64,000 bases of DNA from Gaiellasilicea sp963707575 (GTDB taxonomy: Bacteria; Actinomycetota; Thermoleophilia; Gaiellales; Gaiellaceae). The notes below the pieces were generated by a model. The model saw nothing but the letters and a program-made list of their open reading frames with translations. It was not told the origin of the DNA and searched no databases. The position numbers and the translations under genes were made by a program. Where the stretch lies: assembly GCA_963707575.1 (NCBI GenBank), contig OY970171.1:1860001-1924000 (forward strand), read 5' to 3'. Below, in pieces: positions 1-8,417 of this stretch. Positions within the stretch are counted from its first letter, which is position 1. The number at the start of each line of letters is the position of its first letter.

Positions 1-282
1 GCCGGGGGCGACGTGATCGGGCTCGACTGGCGCATCCCGCTCGACTGGGGCTGGGAGGTCGTCGGCGAGGACCGCGGCGTGCAGGGGAACCTCGACGGTG
101 CGCTCCTCTTCGGGCCCTGGGAGCGGATCGAGCGGGCGACGCTCGACGTGCTCGCGCGCGCCGCCGGGCGGCCGGGCCACATCTTCAACCTCGGGCACGG
201 CGTGATGCCGTCGACGGATCCCGACGTGCTCGGCCGGCTGCGGGCCTTCGTGCACGAGCAAACGGCGCGCGTACCGGCATGA
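1..282 (+). CDS. hemE: Uroporphyrinogen decarboxylase, C-terminal part (cut by window edge)
   Basis: The reading frame is open from base 1, so only about 93 C-terminal residues are seen. They contain LDWRIPLDWGW and the signature GHIFNLGHGVMPSTDPDVL, both typical of the HemE C-terminus. HemE decarboxylates uroporphyrinogen III to coproporphyrinogen III in the cytoplasm. The TGA stop overlaps the ATG of hemH (ATGA), so the two are probably translationally coupled in one haem operon. The start lies outside the window. Confidence 0.93.
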   Translation, partial: AGGDVIGLDWRIPLDWGWEVVGEDRGVQGNLDGALLFGPWERIERATLDVLARAAGRPGHIFNLGHGVMPSTDPDVLGRLRAFVHEQTARVPA

Positions 283-1178
283 GCATGAGCTTCGCGGTCG
301 TGCTGATGGCGTACGGCTCGCCGGACCGGCTGGAGGACGTGCCGGCCTACTACGCGGACATCCGCGGCGGCCGCCCGATCGCGCCCGAGCGCCTGGAGGA
401 GCTCGTCGCGCGCTACCGCACGCTCGGGATCGAGGACTCGAATCCGCTGAACGAGATCACCGAGGAGACGCGCGCGCAGCTCGAGCAAGAGCTGGGAGCG
501 CCGGTCTTCACCGGCATGCGCCACTGGACGCCGCGGATCGCCGACGCGGTGGAGGAGGCGGTTGCGACCGGCGCCAGTCTCGTGGTCGGGCTCGTGCTCG
601 CGCCCCACTTCTCGGCCATGTCGATCGGGGCGTACCGGAGCCAGCTCGAGCAGGCGCTCGCCGGCCGGGCCGAGCTCGCGTTCGTGGAGCGCTGGGGCGC
701 CGAGCCCGCTTTCGTCGAGCTGCTGGCGGAGCGTGTGCGGGCTGCAGGCGCTGGGGCCGGCGCCCACGTCGTCTTCACCGCGCACTCGTTGCCCGAGCGA
801 ATCCTCGCCGAGGGCGATCCGTATCGGGACGAGCTGCTGGAGACGAGCCGCCTCGTCGCCGAGGAGGCGGGCGTCGAGGACTGGTCGTTCTCGTTCCAGA
901 GCGCCTCTCCGACGGGCGAGGCGTGGCTCGGCCCGGACATCGTCGAGCGTCTCGACGAGCTGGCCGGGCGCGGGGTGGAGCACGTCCTCCTCTGCCCCGT
1001 CGGCTTCGTCTCCGATCACCTGGAGATCCGCTGGGACCTCGACACGGTCGCCGCGGAGCGGGCGCGGGCGCTCGGTCTCGAACTGCGGCGGATCGAGCTG
1101 CCGAACGCGGATCCCGCGTTCGTGCGCGTGCTCGCCGGTCTCGTCCGGCGGGCCGCCGCTGTACCGTCTGCCACGTGA
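279..1178 (+). CDS. hemH: Ferrochelatase (HemH/CpfC family)
   Basis: 299 residues, near the usual length for Gram-positive ferrochelatases. It inserts ferrous iron into a porphyrin. In Actinobacteria the substrate is usually coproporphyrin III rather than protoporphyrin IX, but the sequence alone does not decide this. Visible landmarks are the N-terminal LMAYGSP, the metal/proton-binding His169 in FTAHSLP, and Glu249 in SDHLEI. The ATG overlaps the hemE stop by 4 bases. Its own stop overlaps the GTG of the next gene (GTGA), giving a tight hemE-hemH-ABC run. Confidence 0.93.
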   Translation: MSMSFAVVLMAYGSPDRLEDVPAYYADIRGGRPIAPERLEELVARYRTLGIEDSNPLNEITEETRAQLEQELGAPVFTGMRHWTPRIADAVEEAVATGASLVVGLVLAPHFSAMSIGAYRSQLEQALAGRAELAFVERWGAEPAFVELLAERVRAAGAGAGAHVVFTAHSLPERILAEGDPYRDELLETSRLVAEEAGVEDWSFSFQSASPTGEAWLGPDIVERLDELAGRGVEHVLLCPVGFVSDHLEIRWDLDTVAAERARALGLELRRIELPNADPAFVRVLAGLVRRAAAVPSAT

Positions 1179-2377
1179 ACACCGGCGAGATCCGCGCCGA
1201 AGGCGTCTCGCGCCGCTTCCGCGTGCACGCCCGGCAGGCGCGGACGCTGAAGGAGCTCTTCGTGCTGCGCGGGCGCACCCAGGCGTCGGACGTCTGGGCG
1301 CTTCGCGACGTGTCGGTGGCGATCGGTCGCGGGGAGGCGGTCGGCCTCGTCGGCCGCAACGGCTCCGGCAAGTCGACCCTGCTCCGGCTGATCGCCGGGA
1401 TCATCAAGCCGACCGAGGGCGAGGTGGCCGTCGCCGGCCGCGTCGGTTCCCTGCTCGAGCTCGGTGCCGGCTTCCACCCGGACTTCAGCGGGCGCGAGAA
1501 CGTGTTTCTGAACGGCTCCATCTACGGGCTCAAGCGCGCCCAGATCCGCGAGCGTTTCGACGAGATCGTCGCCTTCGCCGAGCTCGAGGACGCGATCGAC
1601 CGGCCGGTGCGCACGTACTCCTCGGGGATGTACATGCGGCTCGGGTTCGCGATCGCCGCGCACCTCGACGCCGACGTCCTGCTCCTCGACGAGGTCTTCG
1701 CCGTCGGCGACGAGGCCTTCCAGCGCAAGTGCTTCGGCAAGATCTTCGAGTTCAAGCAGCGCGGGGGCACGATCGTCTTCGTCTCGCACGACGCGACGCA
1801 GGTCGAGCGCCTGTGCGAGCGCGCCGTGCTCCTCCACTCCGGGCACAAGGAGTTCGACGGGCCGACGCACGAGGCGCTCGTCCGCTACCGCCGCGTCCTC
1901 GCAGCCGAGGCCGATCCGGCCGAGCGTGCGGGCGGGCTGCGCGAGTGGGGCACGGGCGAGGCGACGATCGCGGAGGCACGGCTCGTAGGCGTGGAAGGCT
2001 CCGAACGGCAGCAGTTCCTGGCCGGCGAGCCGTTCTCGCTGCGGCTGCGGATCGAGGCCGAGAACGGGGTCGCGCCGCCGCAGCTGCAGCTCGAGCTGCG
2101 CGACGACGCGGGTCTCCTCGTGGCCTCCGACGTCGTCGATACCGCGGCGCTCGGCTGGGCTTCCGGCGGACGCTCGCTGCGCTATGACGTGCAGCGACTG
2201 CCGCTCTCGGACGGACGCTTCCACGTGCGGCTCGGCCTCAGCGACGCCACGGGCGCACGGGTGCTGCACTGGCTCGACGACGCTCTCGGGTTCGTCGTCT
2301 ACCCGTCGGGTGAGGAGCGGGGCGTCGTGCGCCTGGAAGGGAGCTGGACGGCCGAGGCGAATTCGGAGGGCCGATGA
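1175..2377 (+). CDS. ABC transporter ATPase, Wzt/TagH type (polysaccharide export)
   Basis: 400 residues from GTG. Residues 1-240 are an ABC ATPase with Walker A GRNGSGKST (about residue 60), signature YSSGMYMRLGFAIA and Walker B DVLLLDEVFAVGD followed by the H-loop SHD. This spelling is typical of the Wzt/TagH subfamily that energises export of O-antigen, teichoic acid or other glycans. Residues about 270-400 form a beta-rich Wzt_C-like domain that would bind the glycan end. No permease (Wzm/TagG) is adjacent, so the partner must lie elsewhere. The start follows from the 4-base overlap with hemH; upstream in-frame codons lie inside hemH. Confidence 0.85.
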   Translation: MNTGEIRAEGVSRRFRVHARQARTLKELFVLRGRTQASDVWALRDVSVAIGRGEAVGLVGRNGSGKSTLLRLIAGIIKPTEGEVAVAGRVGSLLELGAGFHPDFSGRENVFLNGSIYGLKRAQIRERFDEIVAFAELEDAIDRPVRTYSSGMYMRLGFAIAAHLDADVLLLDEVFAVGDEAFQRKCFGKIFEFKQRGGTIVFVSHDATQVERLCERAVLLHSGHKEFDGPTHEALVRYRRVLAAEADPAERAGGLREWGTGEATIAEARLVGVEGSERQQFLAGEPFSLRLRIEAENGVAPPQLQLELRDDAGLLVASDVVDTAALGWASGGRSLRYDVQRLPLSDGRFHVRLGLSDATGARVLHWLDDALGFVVYPSGEERGVVRLEGSWTAEANSEGR

Positions 2378-2652
2378 GCTCGCGCACTTGCCCCGACTGG
2401 CCCACGTTGATGGAGCTGGCCCCGGACCTCCAGTTCAAGCACTACACGGTCGCCGAGGCGCAGCTGCCCGTCGACGTGCTCACGACGATCAAGCAGGTCT
2501 CGCTGGGAGACGTCGCGATCTGCTGCGACCTCGAGCACCACGTCTTCTACGCCGAGCACACCGAGCCCGAGGTGGCCGAGGCCCTGCGCGCGACCCACTG
2601 GTTCGAGGTCCGCGAGTACACCAATCGCGACCCCGGGTCGGCGGCGGCCTGA
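2374..2652 (+). CDS. Small conserved-looking protein of unknown function
   Basis: 92 residues starting at an ATG that overlaps the previous stop (ATGA), so it is probably cotranslated with the Wzt-like ATPase. The sequence is acidic, with one pair of cysteines in ICCDLEHHVF and no signal peptide or membrane segment. I do not recognise the family. Its stop lies one base from the stop of the convergent PolX gene. Confidence 0.7.
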   Translation: MSSRTCPDWPTLMELAPDLQFKHYTVAEAQLPVDVLTTIKQVSLGDVAICCDLEHHVFYAEHTEPEVAEALRATHWFEVREYTNRDPGSAAA

Positions 2653-2653
2653 C

Positions 2654-4261
2654 CTAGCGCCGGGCGAGCACGTCGCTCAGCGGCAGCGTGTTGAGCACGC
2701 GGCCACGTGGGGCTCCGGCGCGGCGCGCGGTCGCGACGGAGAGCGGCATGTTGCCGAGGCCGCGCACCGAGTGGGCGTCGGTCGAGCAGACCAGCGGCAC
2801 ACCGGCGGCAAGGGCCCGGCGCGCGTGCTCGGAGGAGAGGTCGAGCCGGTCCGGGAGGCCGTTCACCTCGAGCGCGACGCCCGTCTTCAGGGCGACCTCG
2901 AAGACGCGGTCGAGGTCGAGCTCGTTCTCCGGCCGGTGGTTCAGGATGCGCCCCTTCGGGTGCGAGAGGCAGCGAGCGGCGGAGTGGTGCATAGCCTCGA
3001 CGACGCGGTCGGTCAGCGCCTCCCGGCCCCAGCGCTGCCCGGCGTGCAGGCTGATCTGCAGCCAGTCCAGCTCGGCGAGCACGTCGTCGGGGAGGTCGAG
3101 CGAGCCGTCCGGGAGGATGTCGCACTCGCTGCCGCGGAGGAGGCGGAACGGGGCGAGCTCCTCGTTCGCTGCCGCGATCTCCTCGCCCTGGCGGCGCAGA
3201 CCGTCCGCGTCCAGCCCCTCCACCACCCGCACCGCCTTCGTGTGGTCGCAGATCGCGAGGTACTCGTAGCCGAGGTCGCGCGCGGCGACGCCCATCTCGA
3301 GCACGGTCGCCTTGCCGTCGGAGGCAGTCGAGTGCACGTGCAGGTCGCCGCGCACGTCTTCGAGGCGCAGCAGGTCCTCTGGCGGGTCGGCGGCGTCCAG
3401 CTCGCGCAGCTCGGGCGGGCGATACGGTCGGCCGAGCAGCGCGTACAGCTCCTCCTCGGTCGCCGCCTCCGGCAGCCCGCCGAGGCTCGCCACGTATCCC
3501 GCCGAGCCGGTTGCACGCAGGAGCTCGGTTCCGAAACGCTGCGGCGCGGCCGCCACGATCTCGACCGGATGGCCCTCGGTGGTCACGCACACGACACGCC
3601 GCTCGCCACGCTCGAGCACGGCCAGGACCTGCGGCAGCGACTCGACATCGGGCAACGGACCCTCACCCGGCACGACGACGGCGAGCCGCGTCGAGAGGTC
3701 GGACCAGCGCCGCGGATCGCCCGCCGGCTCCCCACCGAGAGCCGTTGCGAGCTCGCCGACGAGCGCCCGGGCGCGGTTCAGCAGCATTCCGTGCCGTGGA
3801 CGCGCCGGCGCGCTCGTCGGCTCGAGCCCGGTCCGGATTCGCTCGGCCGTCTTCGGGCCGATCCCGGGCACGGACTCCAGCCGGCCGGCTGCCGCCGCTT
3901 CACGCAGCTCCGCGAGCGTGCGCACCCCGAGTGCATTTCCCAGCTCCCGCATCCGCTTGGGCGAGAGCCCGAGCAGGCGGCCCACGCCGACGAGCTCGGG
4001 CATCGCCTCGGCCTCGAGCTCGCGCAGCTCGGCCAGCTCACCGGTCTCGACGAGCTCGAGCAGGCGAGCCTCGATCCCCGGGCCGATCCCGGCGAGCTCG
4101 CGGGCGCGGCCCGCGCGGACGAGCGCGGCCACGTCCGCCGGCGTCGAGCGGATCAGCTCGGCAGCGCGGCGATATGCACGCACCGTGTAGAAGCTGGAGC
4201 CGTTCAGGTCCAGCAACGCCGCGAAGGCGTCGAGTTGCTCGGCCAGGGAGACGTTGTCCAC
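2654..4261 (-). CDS. PolX/PHP-family protein with degenerate polymerase domain
   Basis: 535 residues from GTG at 4261 (a TTG at 4294 would overlap the divergent cofC gene). Order: an N-terminal 8-kDa-like helical region and helix-hairpin-helix repeats (ELAGIGPGIEARL, ESVPGIGPKTAERI), a central region where the X-family polymerase palm should be, then a C-terminal PHP phosphoesterase domain from about residue 320. PHP metal-ligand motifs are present: DLHVHSTASDGK, CDHTKAV, GSECDIL, SLHAGQ, SHPKGR and STDAHS. The palm lacks the family GS-x-R and DxD motifs. Nuclease activity is therefore plausible, while DNA polymerase activity looks lost. In bacteria PolX acts in base-excision/gap repair. Confidence 0.82.
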   Translation of the reverse strand: MDNVSLAEQLDAFAALLDLNGSSFYTVRAYRRAAELIRSTPADVAALVRAGRARELAGIGPGIEARLLELVETGELAELRELEAEAMPELVGVGRLLGLSPKRMRELGNALGVRTLAELREAAAAGRLESVPGIGPKTAERIRTGLEPTSAPARPRHGMLLNRARALVGELATALGGEPAGDPRRWSDLSTRLAVVVPGEGPLPDVESLPQVLAVLERGERRVVCVTTEGHPVEIVAAAPQRFGTELLRATGSAGYVASLGGLPEAATEEELYALLGRPYRPPELRELDAADPPEDLLRLEDVRGDLHVHSTASDGKATVLEMGVAARDLGYEYLAICDHTKAVRVVEGLDADGLRRQGEEIAAANEELAPFRLLRGSECDILPDGSLDLPDDVLAELDWLQISLHAGQRWGREALTDRVVEAMHHSAARCLSHPKGRILNHRPENELDLDRVFEVALKTGVALEVNGLPDRLDLSSEHARRALAAGVPLVCSTDAHSVRGLGNMPLSVATARRAGAPRGRVLNTLPLSDVLARR

Positions 4262-4284
4262 TCGGGGATAGTCTCTCCGGAGCG

Positions 4285-4887
4285 ATGACGTCAATCGTCA
4301 TTCCGTTCCGTGGCGACAACGGCAAGCGACGGCTGGAGGCGCCGGACGAGCTGCGGGCGCAGCTCGCGCTCGCCATGCTCGGCGACGTCCTCACCGCGTG
4401 TGTGGCGACCACGCGCACGATCGTGGTGACCACCGACGAGGACGCGGCCTCGCTCGCGGGCGAGCTCGGCGCCGAGGTCTGCGCGGATCCCGGCGGCGGC
4501 CAGGGCGAGGCGGTCAAGGCCGCGCTCGCAGGCCTGCCCGACGAGCCGGTGCTCGTCGTCAACGCCGATGTTCCCTGCGTCGTCCCGCACGACCTGCGGA
4601 CGCTCGCCGGCGCCGCCGAGCTGGGGGCGATCGGGCTCGTCGAGGCCGCGGACGGGACGACGAACGCACTCGCGCTGCCACGGCCATCGGCGTTCGCACC
4701 TCTCTACGGCGCCCGGAGCGCCGACCGCTTCCGCGACCACGCCGCGGCGGTCGGGCTCGATGCGGTCGCCGCCGTGATCCCCAACCTGGCCGACGACGTC
4801 GACACGCTCGCCGATCTCGCACGGCTCGCGCTCCGCGCGTCGCCGAGGACGCAGGCGGCGCTCACCCTGCTGAAGAAGAGCGCATGA
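4285..4887 (+). CDS. cofC: Phospholactate/phosphoenolpyruvate guanylyltransferase (CofC/FbiD)
   Basis: 200 residues with an MobA/CofC-like nucleotidyltransferase fold: N-terminal SIVIPFRGDNGKRRL, a VVTTDEDA strand, GGGQGEAVKAAL and the NADVPCV metal-binding strand. The enzyme makes the guanylylated three-carbon donor (from 2-phospholactate or PEP) used by CofD. Identification is helped by the next genes, cofD and cofE. The ATG is 23 bases from the divergent PolX start. The stop overlaps the cofD ATG by 4 bases. Which three-carbon substrate it prefers cannot be told from sequence. Confidence 0.88.
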   Translation: MTSIVIPFRGDNGKRRLEAPDELRAQLALAMLGDVLTACVATTRTIVVTTDEDAASLAGELGAEVCADPGGGQGEAVKAALAGLPDEPVLVVNADVPCVVPHDLRTLAGAAELGAIGLVEAADGTTNALALPRPSAFAPLYGARSADRFRDHAAAVGLDAVAAVIPNLADDVDTLADLARLALRASPRTQAALTLLKKSA

Positions 4888-5789
4888 AGGTCGTGCTGCT
4901 CTCGGGTGGCGTCGGCGGGGCGCGCTTCGCGCGCGGTCTGGTCGAGGCCGTGTCCGCGCGGGACGTCACGGTGATCGGCAACGTCGGCGACGATCTCGAC
5001 GTCCTCGGCCTCGCGGTCTCGCCCGACCTCGACAGCATCGTCTACGCACTCGCGGGGCTCCACGACGAGGAGCGCGGGTGGGGCCGCGCCGACGAGAGCT
5101 GGCGTGCGCTCGAGACCGTGTCCGACCTGGGCGGCGAGGACTGGTTCCGGCTGGGCGATCGCGATCTCGGCCTGCACCTCGTCCGTTCACAGGCCCTGCG
5201 CGCGGGGGAGCCGCTGTCCGAGGTGACGGCGCGCATCGCAGCCGCGCTCGGGATCGAGGCGCGCCTCTTGCCCGCGTCCGACGACCGGCAGCGGACGTGG
5301 CTCGACACCCCGGCGGGGAGCTTCCCCTTCCAGGAGTGGTTCGTCGCCCGAGGGCATCGCGACGAGGTCGACGGCGTCCGCTTCGAGGGCGATGCACGGC
5401 CGGCGCCGGGAGTCCTCGACGCGCTGGGCAGTGCGGACGCGATCCTGATCGCGCCGAGCAACCCCTACGTCAGCATCTGGCCGATCCTCGCCGTCGACGG
5501 GATCCGCGAGGCTCTCGTCGCGCGCACGGCGCCCTGCGTCGCCGTCAGCCCGCTTGTCGGCGGGCGGGCGGTCAAGGGCCCGGCAGACCGTATGCTCGCC
5601 CGCATGGCCGGAGGCACCGAGCCCGGACACGTCGCCTCCTGCTACGAGGGCCTGATCGACGCGCTGGTGGTCGACGAGTCCGATCCGGCCGGTGAGCTGA
5701 CGGTGCGGCGCGTCGTCACGCAGACGCTGATGACCGACCTCGCCGCTTCACGCCGGCTCGCGGAGACCGTGCTGGAGGCGGCCGCGTGA
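4884..5789 (+). CDS. cofD: 2-phospho-L-lactate transferase (CofD/FbiA), F420 biosynthesis
   Basis: 301 residues, about the normal family length. It begins with the CofD glycine-rich strand VVLLSGGVGGARFARGL, followed by VIGNVGDDLDVLGLAVSPDLDS and later LIAPSNPYVSIWPIL and VSPLVGGRAVKGPADRM, all characteristic of this family. It joins the guanylylated donor from CofC to the deazaflavin Fo, giving (dehydro-)F420-0. ATG and GTG 4-base overlaps on both sides place it in the F420 operon. Confidence 0.94.
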   Translation: MKVVLLSGGVGGARFARGLVEAVSARDVTVIGNVGDDLDVLGLAVSPDLDSIVYALAGLHDEERGWGRADESWRALETVSDLGGEDWFRLGDRDLGLHLVRSQALRAGEPLSEVTARIAAALGIEARLLPASDDRQRTWLDTPAGSFPFQEWFVARGHRDEVDGVRFEGDARPAPGVLDALGSADAILIAPSNPYVSIWPILAVDGIREALVARTAPCVAVSPLVGGRAVKGPADRMLARMAGGTEPGHVASCYEGLIDALVVDESDPAGELTVRRVVTQTLMTDLAASRRLAETVLEAAA

Positions 5790-6403
5790 AGGTCGCGGTC
5801 GTCGGCGGGACGGGGAGCTTCGGCAGCGCGGTCGCGAAGCGGCTCGTGGACGCGGGCATCGACGTCGTGATCGGCTCGCGCGACGCCGAGCGCGCGCGCG
5901 AGACCGCAGCGTCGCTCGGGTGCGCCGGGGCCAACAACGACGACGCCGTCCGTGACGCCGACCTCGTCCTGTTCGCGGTCAAGGCGGATGCGGCCGTCGA
6001 GACCGCACGTGACCTGCGGCAGTCGATCGGGTCGACGCCGGTGCTGTCCGTCTGCGCGGAGCTCGTCTTCGGGCCCGGCGGCGTAAAGCCGACGGGCGAG
6101 GTCACGTCGGTCGCCAAGCGGATCCAGGACGAGCTCGACGCGCCGGTCGTCGCCGGCCTCCACTCGCTCGCGGCCGCGAGCCTCGCGGATGCCCCTGCGG
6201 ACGAGGACGCACTCGTGTGCGGCGACGACGCCGATGCCAAGCAGCTCGCCCTCGAGCTCGCAGCGCGCCTCGTCTCCGGCCGTGCGGTCGACGCAGGGCC
6301 GCTTGCGAGCGCACGCGCGCTCGAGGGGATGACCGCGGTGATCGTGAACGTGAACAAGCGCTACAAGGCGCATGCAGGCCTGCGCGTCACCGGTCTACCT
6401 TGA
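5786..6403 (+). CDS. npdG: NADPH-dependent F420 reductase (Fno)
   Basis: 205 residues from a GTG that overlaps the cofD stop (GTGA). N-terminal Rossmann motif VAVVGGTGSFGSAVAKRL, then IGSRDAERA (NADP-type second strand with an arginine after S) and the domain end YKAHAGLRVTGLP typical of Fno. It moves hydride between NADPH and F420 and so links the cofactor made by its neighbours to the cell's reducing power. Being embedded in the biosynthesis operon supports the assignment. Confidence 0.9.
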   Translation: MKVAVVGGTGSFGSAVAKRLVDAGIDVVIGSRDAERARETAASLGCAGANNDDAVRDADLVLFAVKADAAVETARDLRQSIGSTPVLSVCAELVFGPGGVKPTGEVTSVAKRIQDELDAPVVAGLHSLAAASLADAPADEDALVCGDDADAKQLALELAARLVSGRAVDAGPLASARALEGMTAVIVNVNKRYKAHAGLRVTGLP

Positions 6404-7146
6404 CGCGCGAGCTGCGCGTCCTCGCGCTCGAGGGCATACCGGAGATCGAGGAGGGGGACGATCTCGCCGCGCTGATCGCGGAGGCGGCCGCGCTTGCCGG
6501 CGGCCTCGAGGACGGCGACGTCGTGGTCGTCGTGCAGAAGGTCGTCTCCAAGGCCGAGGGCCGGGTCGTCCTGCTCGACGGCGTCGAAGCGTCGGAGCAG
6601 GCTCACGAGCTGGCCGGCGGCGAGCGCGATGCCCGGCACGTGCAGGTCGTCCTCGACGAGAGCGCGCGCATCGTCCGCTCGCGCCCACCGCTCGTGATCG
6701 CCGAGACCGGACACGGTTTCGTCTGCGCCTCGGCCGGCGTGGACGCGTCGAACGCGAAAGGCCCCGGCACGCTCGTGCTGCTGCCCGTCGATCCCGACGC
6801 GTCGGCCGCCCGGATCCGGGAGAGCCTGCGCGAGCGCAGCGGCCGGGACGTGGGCGTCGTCGTCAGCGACTCGTTCGGCCGGGCGTGGCGGCAGGGGACC
6901 ACAGACGTGGCGCTCGGCGCCGCAGGGATCGAGGCCCTGCGCGACCTGCGCGGGCTGCGCGACGGGGCGGGCTACGAGCTGCAGGGCACCCAGATCGCGA
7001 TCGCCGACGAGCTCGCGGGTGCCGCCGAGCTCGTCCTCGGCAAGACGTCCGGGTGTCCGGCGGCGGTCGTTCGCGGCCTCGACGTGCGCGGCGAGGGCAG
7101 CGGCCGCGACCTGGTCATGCCGCCCGAGCGCGACCTCTTCCGCTAG
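6400..7146 (+). CDS. cofE: F420-0:gamma-glutamyl ligase (CofE domain only)
   Basis: 248 residues from a TTG overlapping the npdG stop (TTGA); no better start lies nearby. Family motifs are QKVVSKAEGRV, ETGHGFVCASAGVDASN and SDSFGRAWRQGTTDVA, followed by IADELAGAAELVLGK. It adds gamma-linked glutamates to F420-0. Unlike mycobacterial FbiB there is no C-terminal nitroreductase-like domain, so the dehydro-F420 reductase, if needed, is elsewhere. The TAG stop shares the CTAG palindrome with the stop of the convergent gene. Confidence 0.92.
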   Translation: MTRELRVLALEGIPEIEEGDDLAALIAEAAALAGGLEDGDVVVVVQKVVSKAEGRVVLLDGVEASEQAHELAGGERDARHVQVVLDESARIVRSRPPLVIAETGHGFVCASAGVDASNAKGPGTLVLLPVDPDASAARIRESLRERSGRDVGVVVSDSFGRAWRQGTTDVALGAAGIEALRDLRGLRDGAGYELQGTQIAIADELAGAAELVLGKTSGCPAAVVRGLDVRGEGSGRDLVMPPERDLFR

Positions 7147-8165
7147 AGCGCCTCGATCGCGAGCGCGGCGAGCCGAGCGCCCACCACCGGCGCGAACTTG
7201 AACCCATGTCCGCTACACGGCGACCCCACGACGATGCGGCCGCGTCGCTCGAGCACGAACTCGTCGTTCGTCCGAGTCGTGTAAAGGCAGGTCTCGGTCC
7301 TGATCGACCCGCTGACGCTGGGGAAACGTCGCGCGATCCATTCGGCCGTGCCGGCCGCGATGGCCTCGTCGGGCGCGCCCGGGTCGTCCGGGTCCACGAC
7401 CGGCCCCGTCTGGTGCAGTCCGGCCTTCAGGCCAACCCCCGGCGCGACGAGGGCATACCCCGAGATCGCCTCCACGGTGGTGTCGAGCACGGATGGGAAC
7501 GGTTCGTCGGCGGTGAAGTAGGAGCTCGTCTCCCGCGTTGGCGCAGCGTCCACTCCCACGAGCGCCGGAGCCCAGGCGCCCGCCGTCACGACTGCGACGC
7601 GGGCCCGCAGGCCACCGGCGGTGACCGCGTCTCCGTCCTCCTCCACCGACTCGATGCGCGTCTCCTCACGGAGCTCGGCACCGGCGTCGAGCGCGCCGCC
7701 TCGCAGCGCCGCGACCGCGTGATCGGCGAGCACGATGCCGCCGTCGCGCTGGAAGAGGCCGCTCGCGCCCGGCTCGACGCGAATCGGGAACCTGCGGCCG
7801 ATCTCCGCGGCGTCGAGCACCTCCGACTGCTCGCCGCACGCGGCGAGCGCCCGCTGGTTGGGCTCCCAGTCGCCGAGGTCGAGCGTGCCGTGCAATTCGA
7901 GCAGCGGCCGGCCGGCTTCGGCCTCGAGAGCGCGCCAGAGCGGATACGACTCCTGCGCGAGCCGCACCCAGCGCGCCTGGGGATAGGAGAGACGGACGAT
8001 CCGCGAAGCGCCGTGGCTCGAGCCGCGATCGTGTCCGACCGTGAACTGCTCGCAGACGACGACGTCGCGACCCGCCTGGGCGAGCGCCCGTGCCGCCGCG
8101 AGCCCCATCACGCCGGCGCCGACGACGACGACCTCGGTCTCGATCTGTCGCCGCGCAGCCGCCAT
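7143..8165 (-). CDS. FAD-dependent amine oxidase, monomeric sarcosine oxidase / N-methyltryptophan oxidase family
   Basis: 340 residues. N-terminal dinucleotide-binding motif VVVVGAGVMGLAAARAL, then the family block SSHGASRIVRLSYP. Near the C-terminus are TCLYT, whose cysteine matches the covalent FAD attachment site of monomeric sarcosine oxidase, and SGHGFKFAPVVG. It would oxidise a secondary amine such as an N-methyl amino acid, giving H2O2. The substrate cannot be assigned. It is convergent with cofE and has no operon partner on its own strand except the small gene upstream. Confidence 0.87.
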   Translation of the reverse strand: MAAARRQIETEVVVVGAGVMGLAAARALAQAGRDVVVCEQFTVGHDRGSSHGASRIVRLSYPQARWVRLAQESYPLWRALEAEAGRPLLELHGTLDLGDWEPNQRALAACGEQSEVLDAAEIGRRFPIRVEPGASGLFQRDGGIVLADHAVAALRGGALDAGAELREETRIESVEEDGDAVTAGGLRARVAVVTAGAWAPALVGVDAAPTRETSSYFTADEPFPSVLDTTVEAISGYALVAPGVGLKAGLHQTGPVVDPDDPGAPDEAIAAGTAEWIARRFPSVSGSIRTETCLYTTRTNDEFVLERRGRIVVGSPCSGHGFKFAPVVGARLAALAIEAL

Positions 8166-8184
8166 CGGCGGAGCGTAACCCGGG

Positions 8185-8409
8185 CTAGGAGGAGCCGAGC
8201 AGGGTGAACAGCTGCGTGGGCGTCAACGTCGTGGCGCCTGCACCCTCGTCGAGCTCGATCTTGATCGTCCGCGTCTGCTCGTCCATGCCGAGCGTCAGCC
8301 GTGCGGAGCGCTGCGCCAGCACGTCGAGGGCGCGTGCGGCCGCGTCGAGCTCCGCGAGGGCGTCGGGCGGCGGCTCGTCGGGGATCCCGTGGAGAGTCTC
8401 GAAGGTCAT
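8185..8409 (-). CDS. Small hypothetical protein
   Basis: 74 residues, acidic, with a predicted helix (DALAELDAAARALDVLAQRS) followed by a beta-like LTLGMDEQTRTIKIEL segment. I do not recognise it. It lies 19 bases upstream of the amine oxidase on the same strand and only 8 bases from the putative GTG start of the divergent kinase. It could be a leader gene of the oxidase transcript. Confidence 0.5.
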   Translation of the reverse strand: MTFETLHGIPDEPPPDALAELDAAARALDVLAQRSARLTLGMDEQTRTIKIELDEGAGATTLTPTQLFTLLGSS

Positions 8410-8417
8410 GCAGCCCC

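Noticed and set aside
562..2187. Long plus-strand frame across hemH and the Wzt-like ATPase
   Set aside because: Arg/Ser/Ala-rich, low-complexity translation in the third-position-shifted frame of two clear genes; typical of GC-rich shadows.
2771..4288. 505-codon plus-strand frame opposite the PolX/PHP gene
   Set aside because: Antisense of a gene with clear HhH and PHP motifs; its own product has no recognisable domain.
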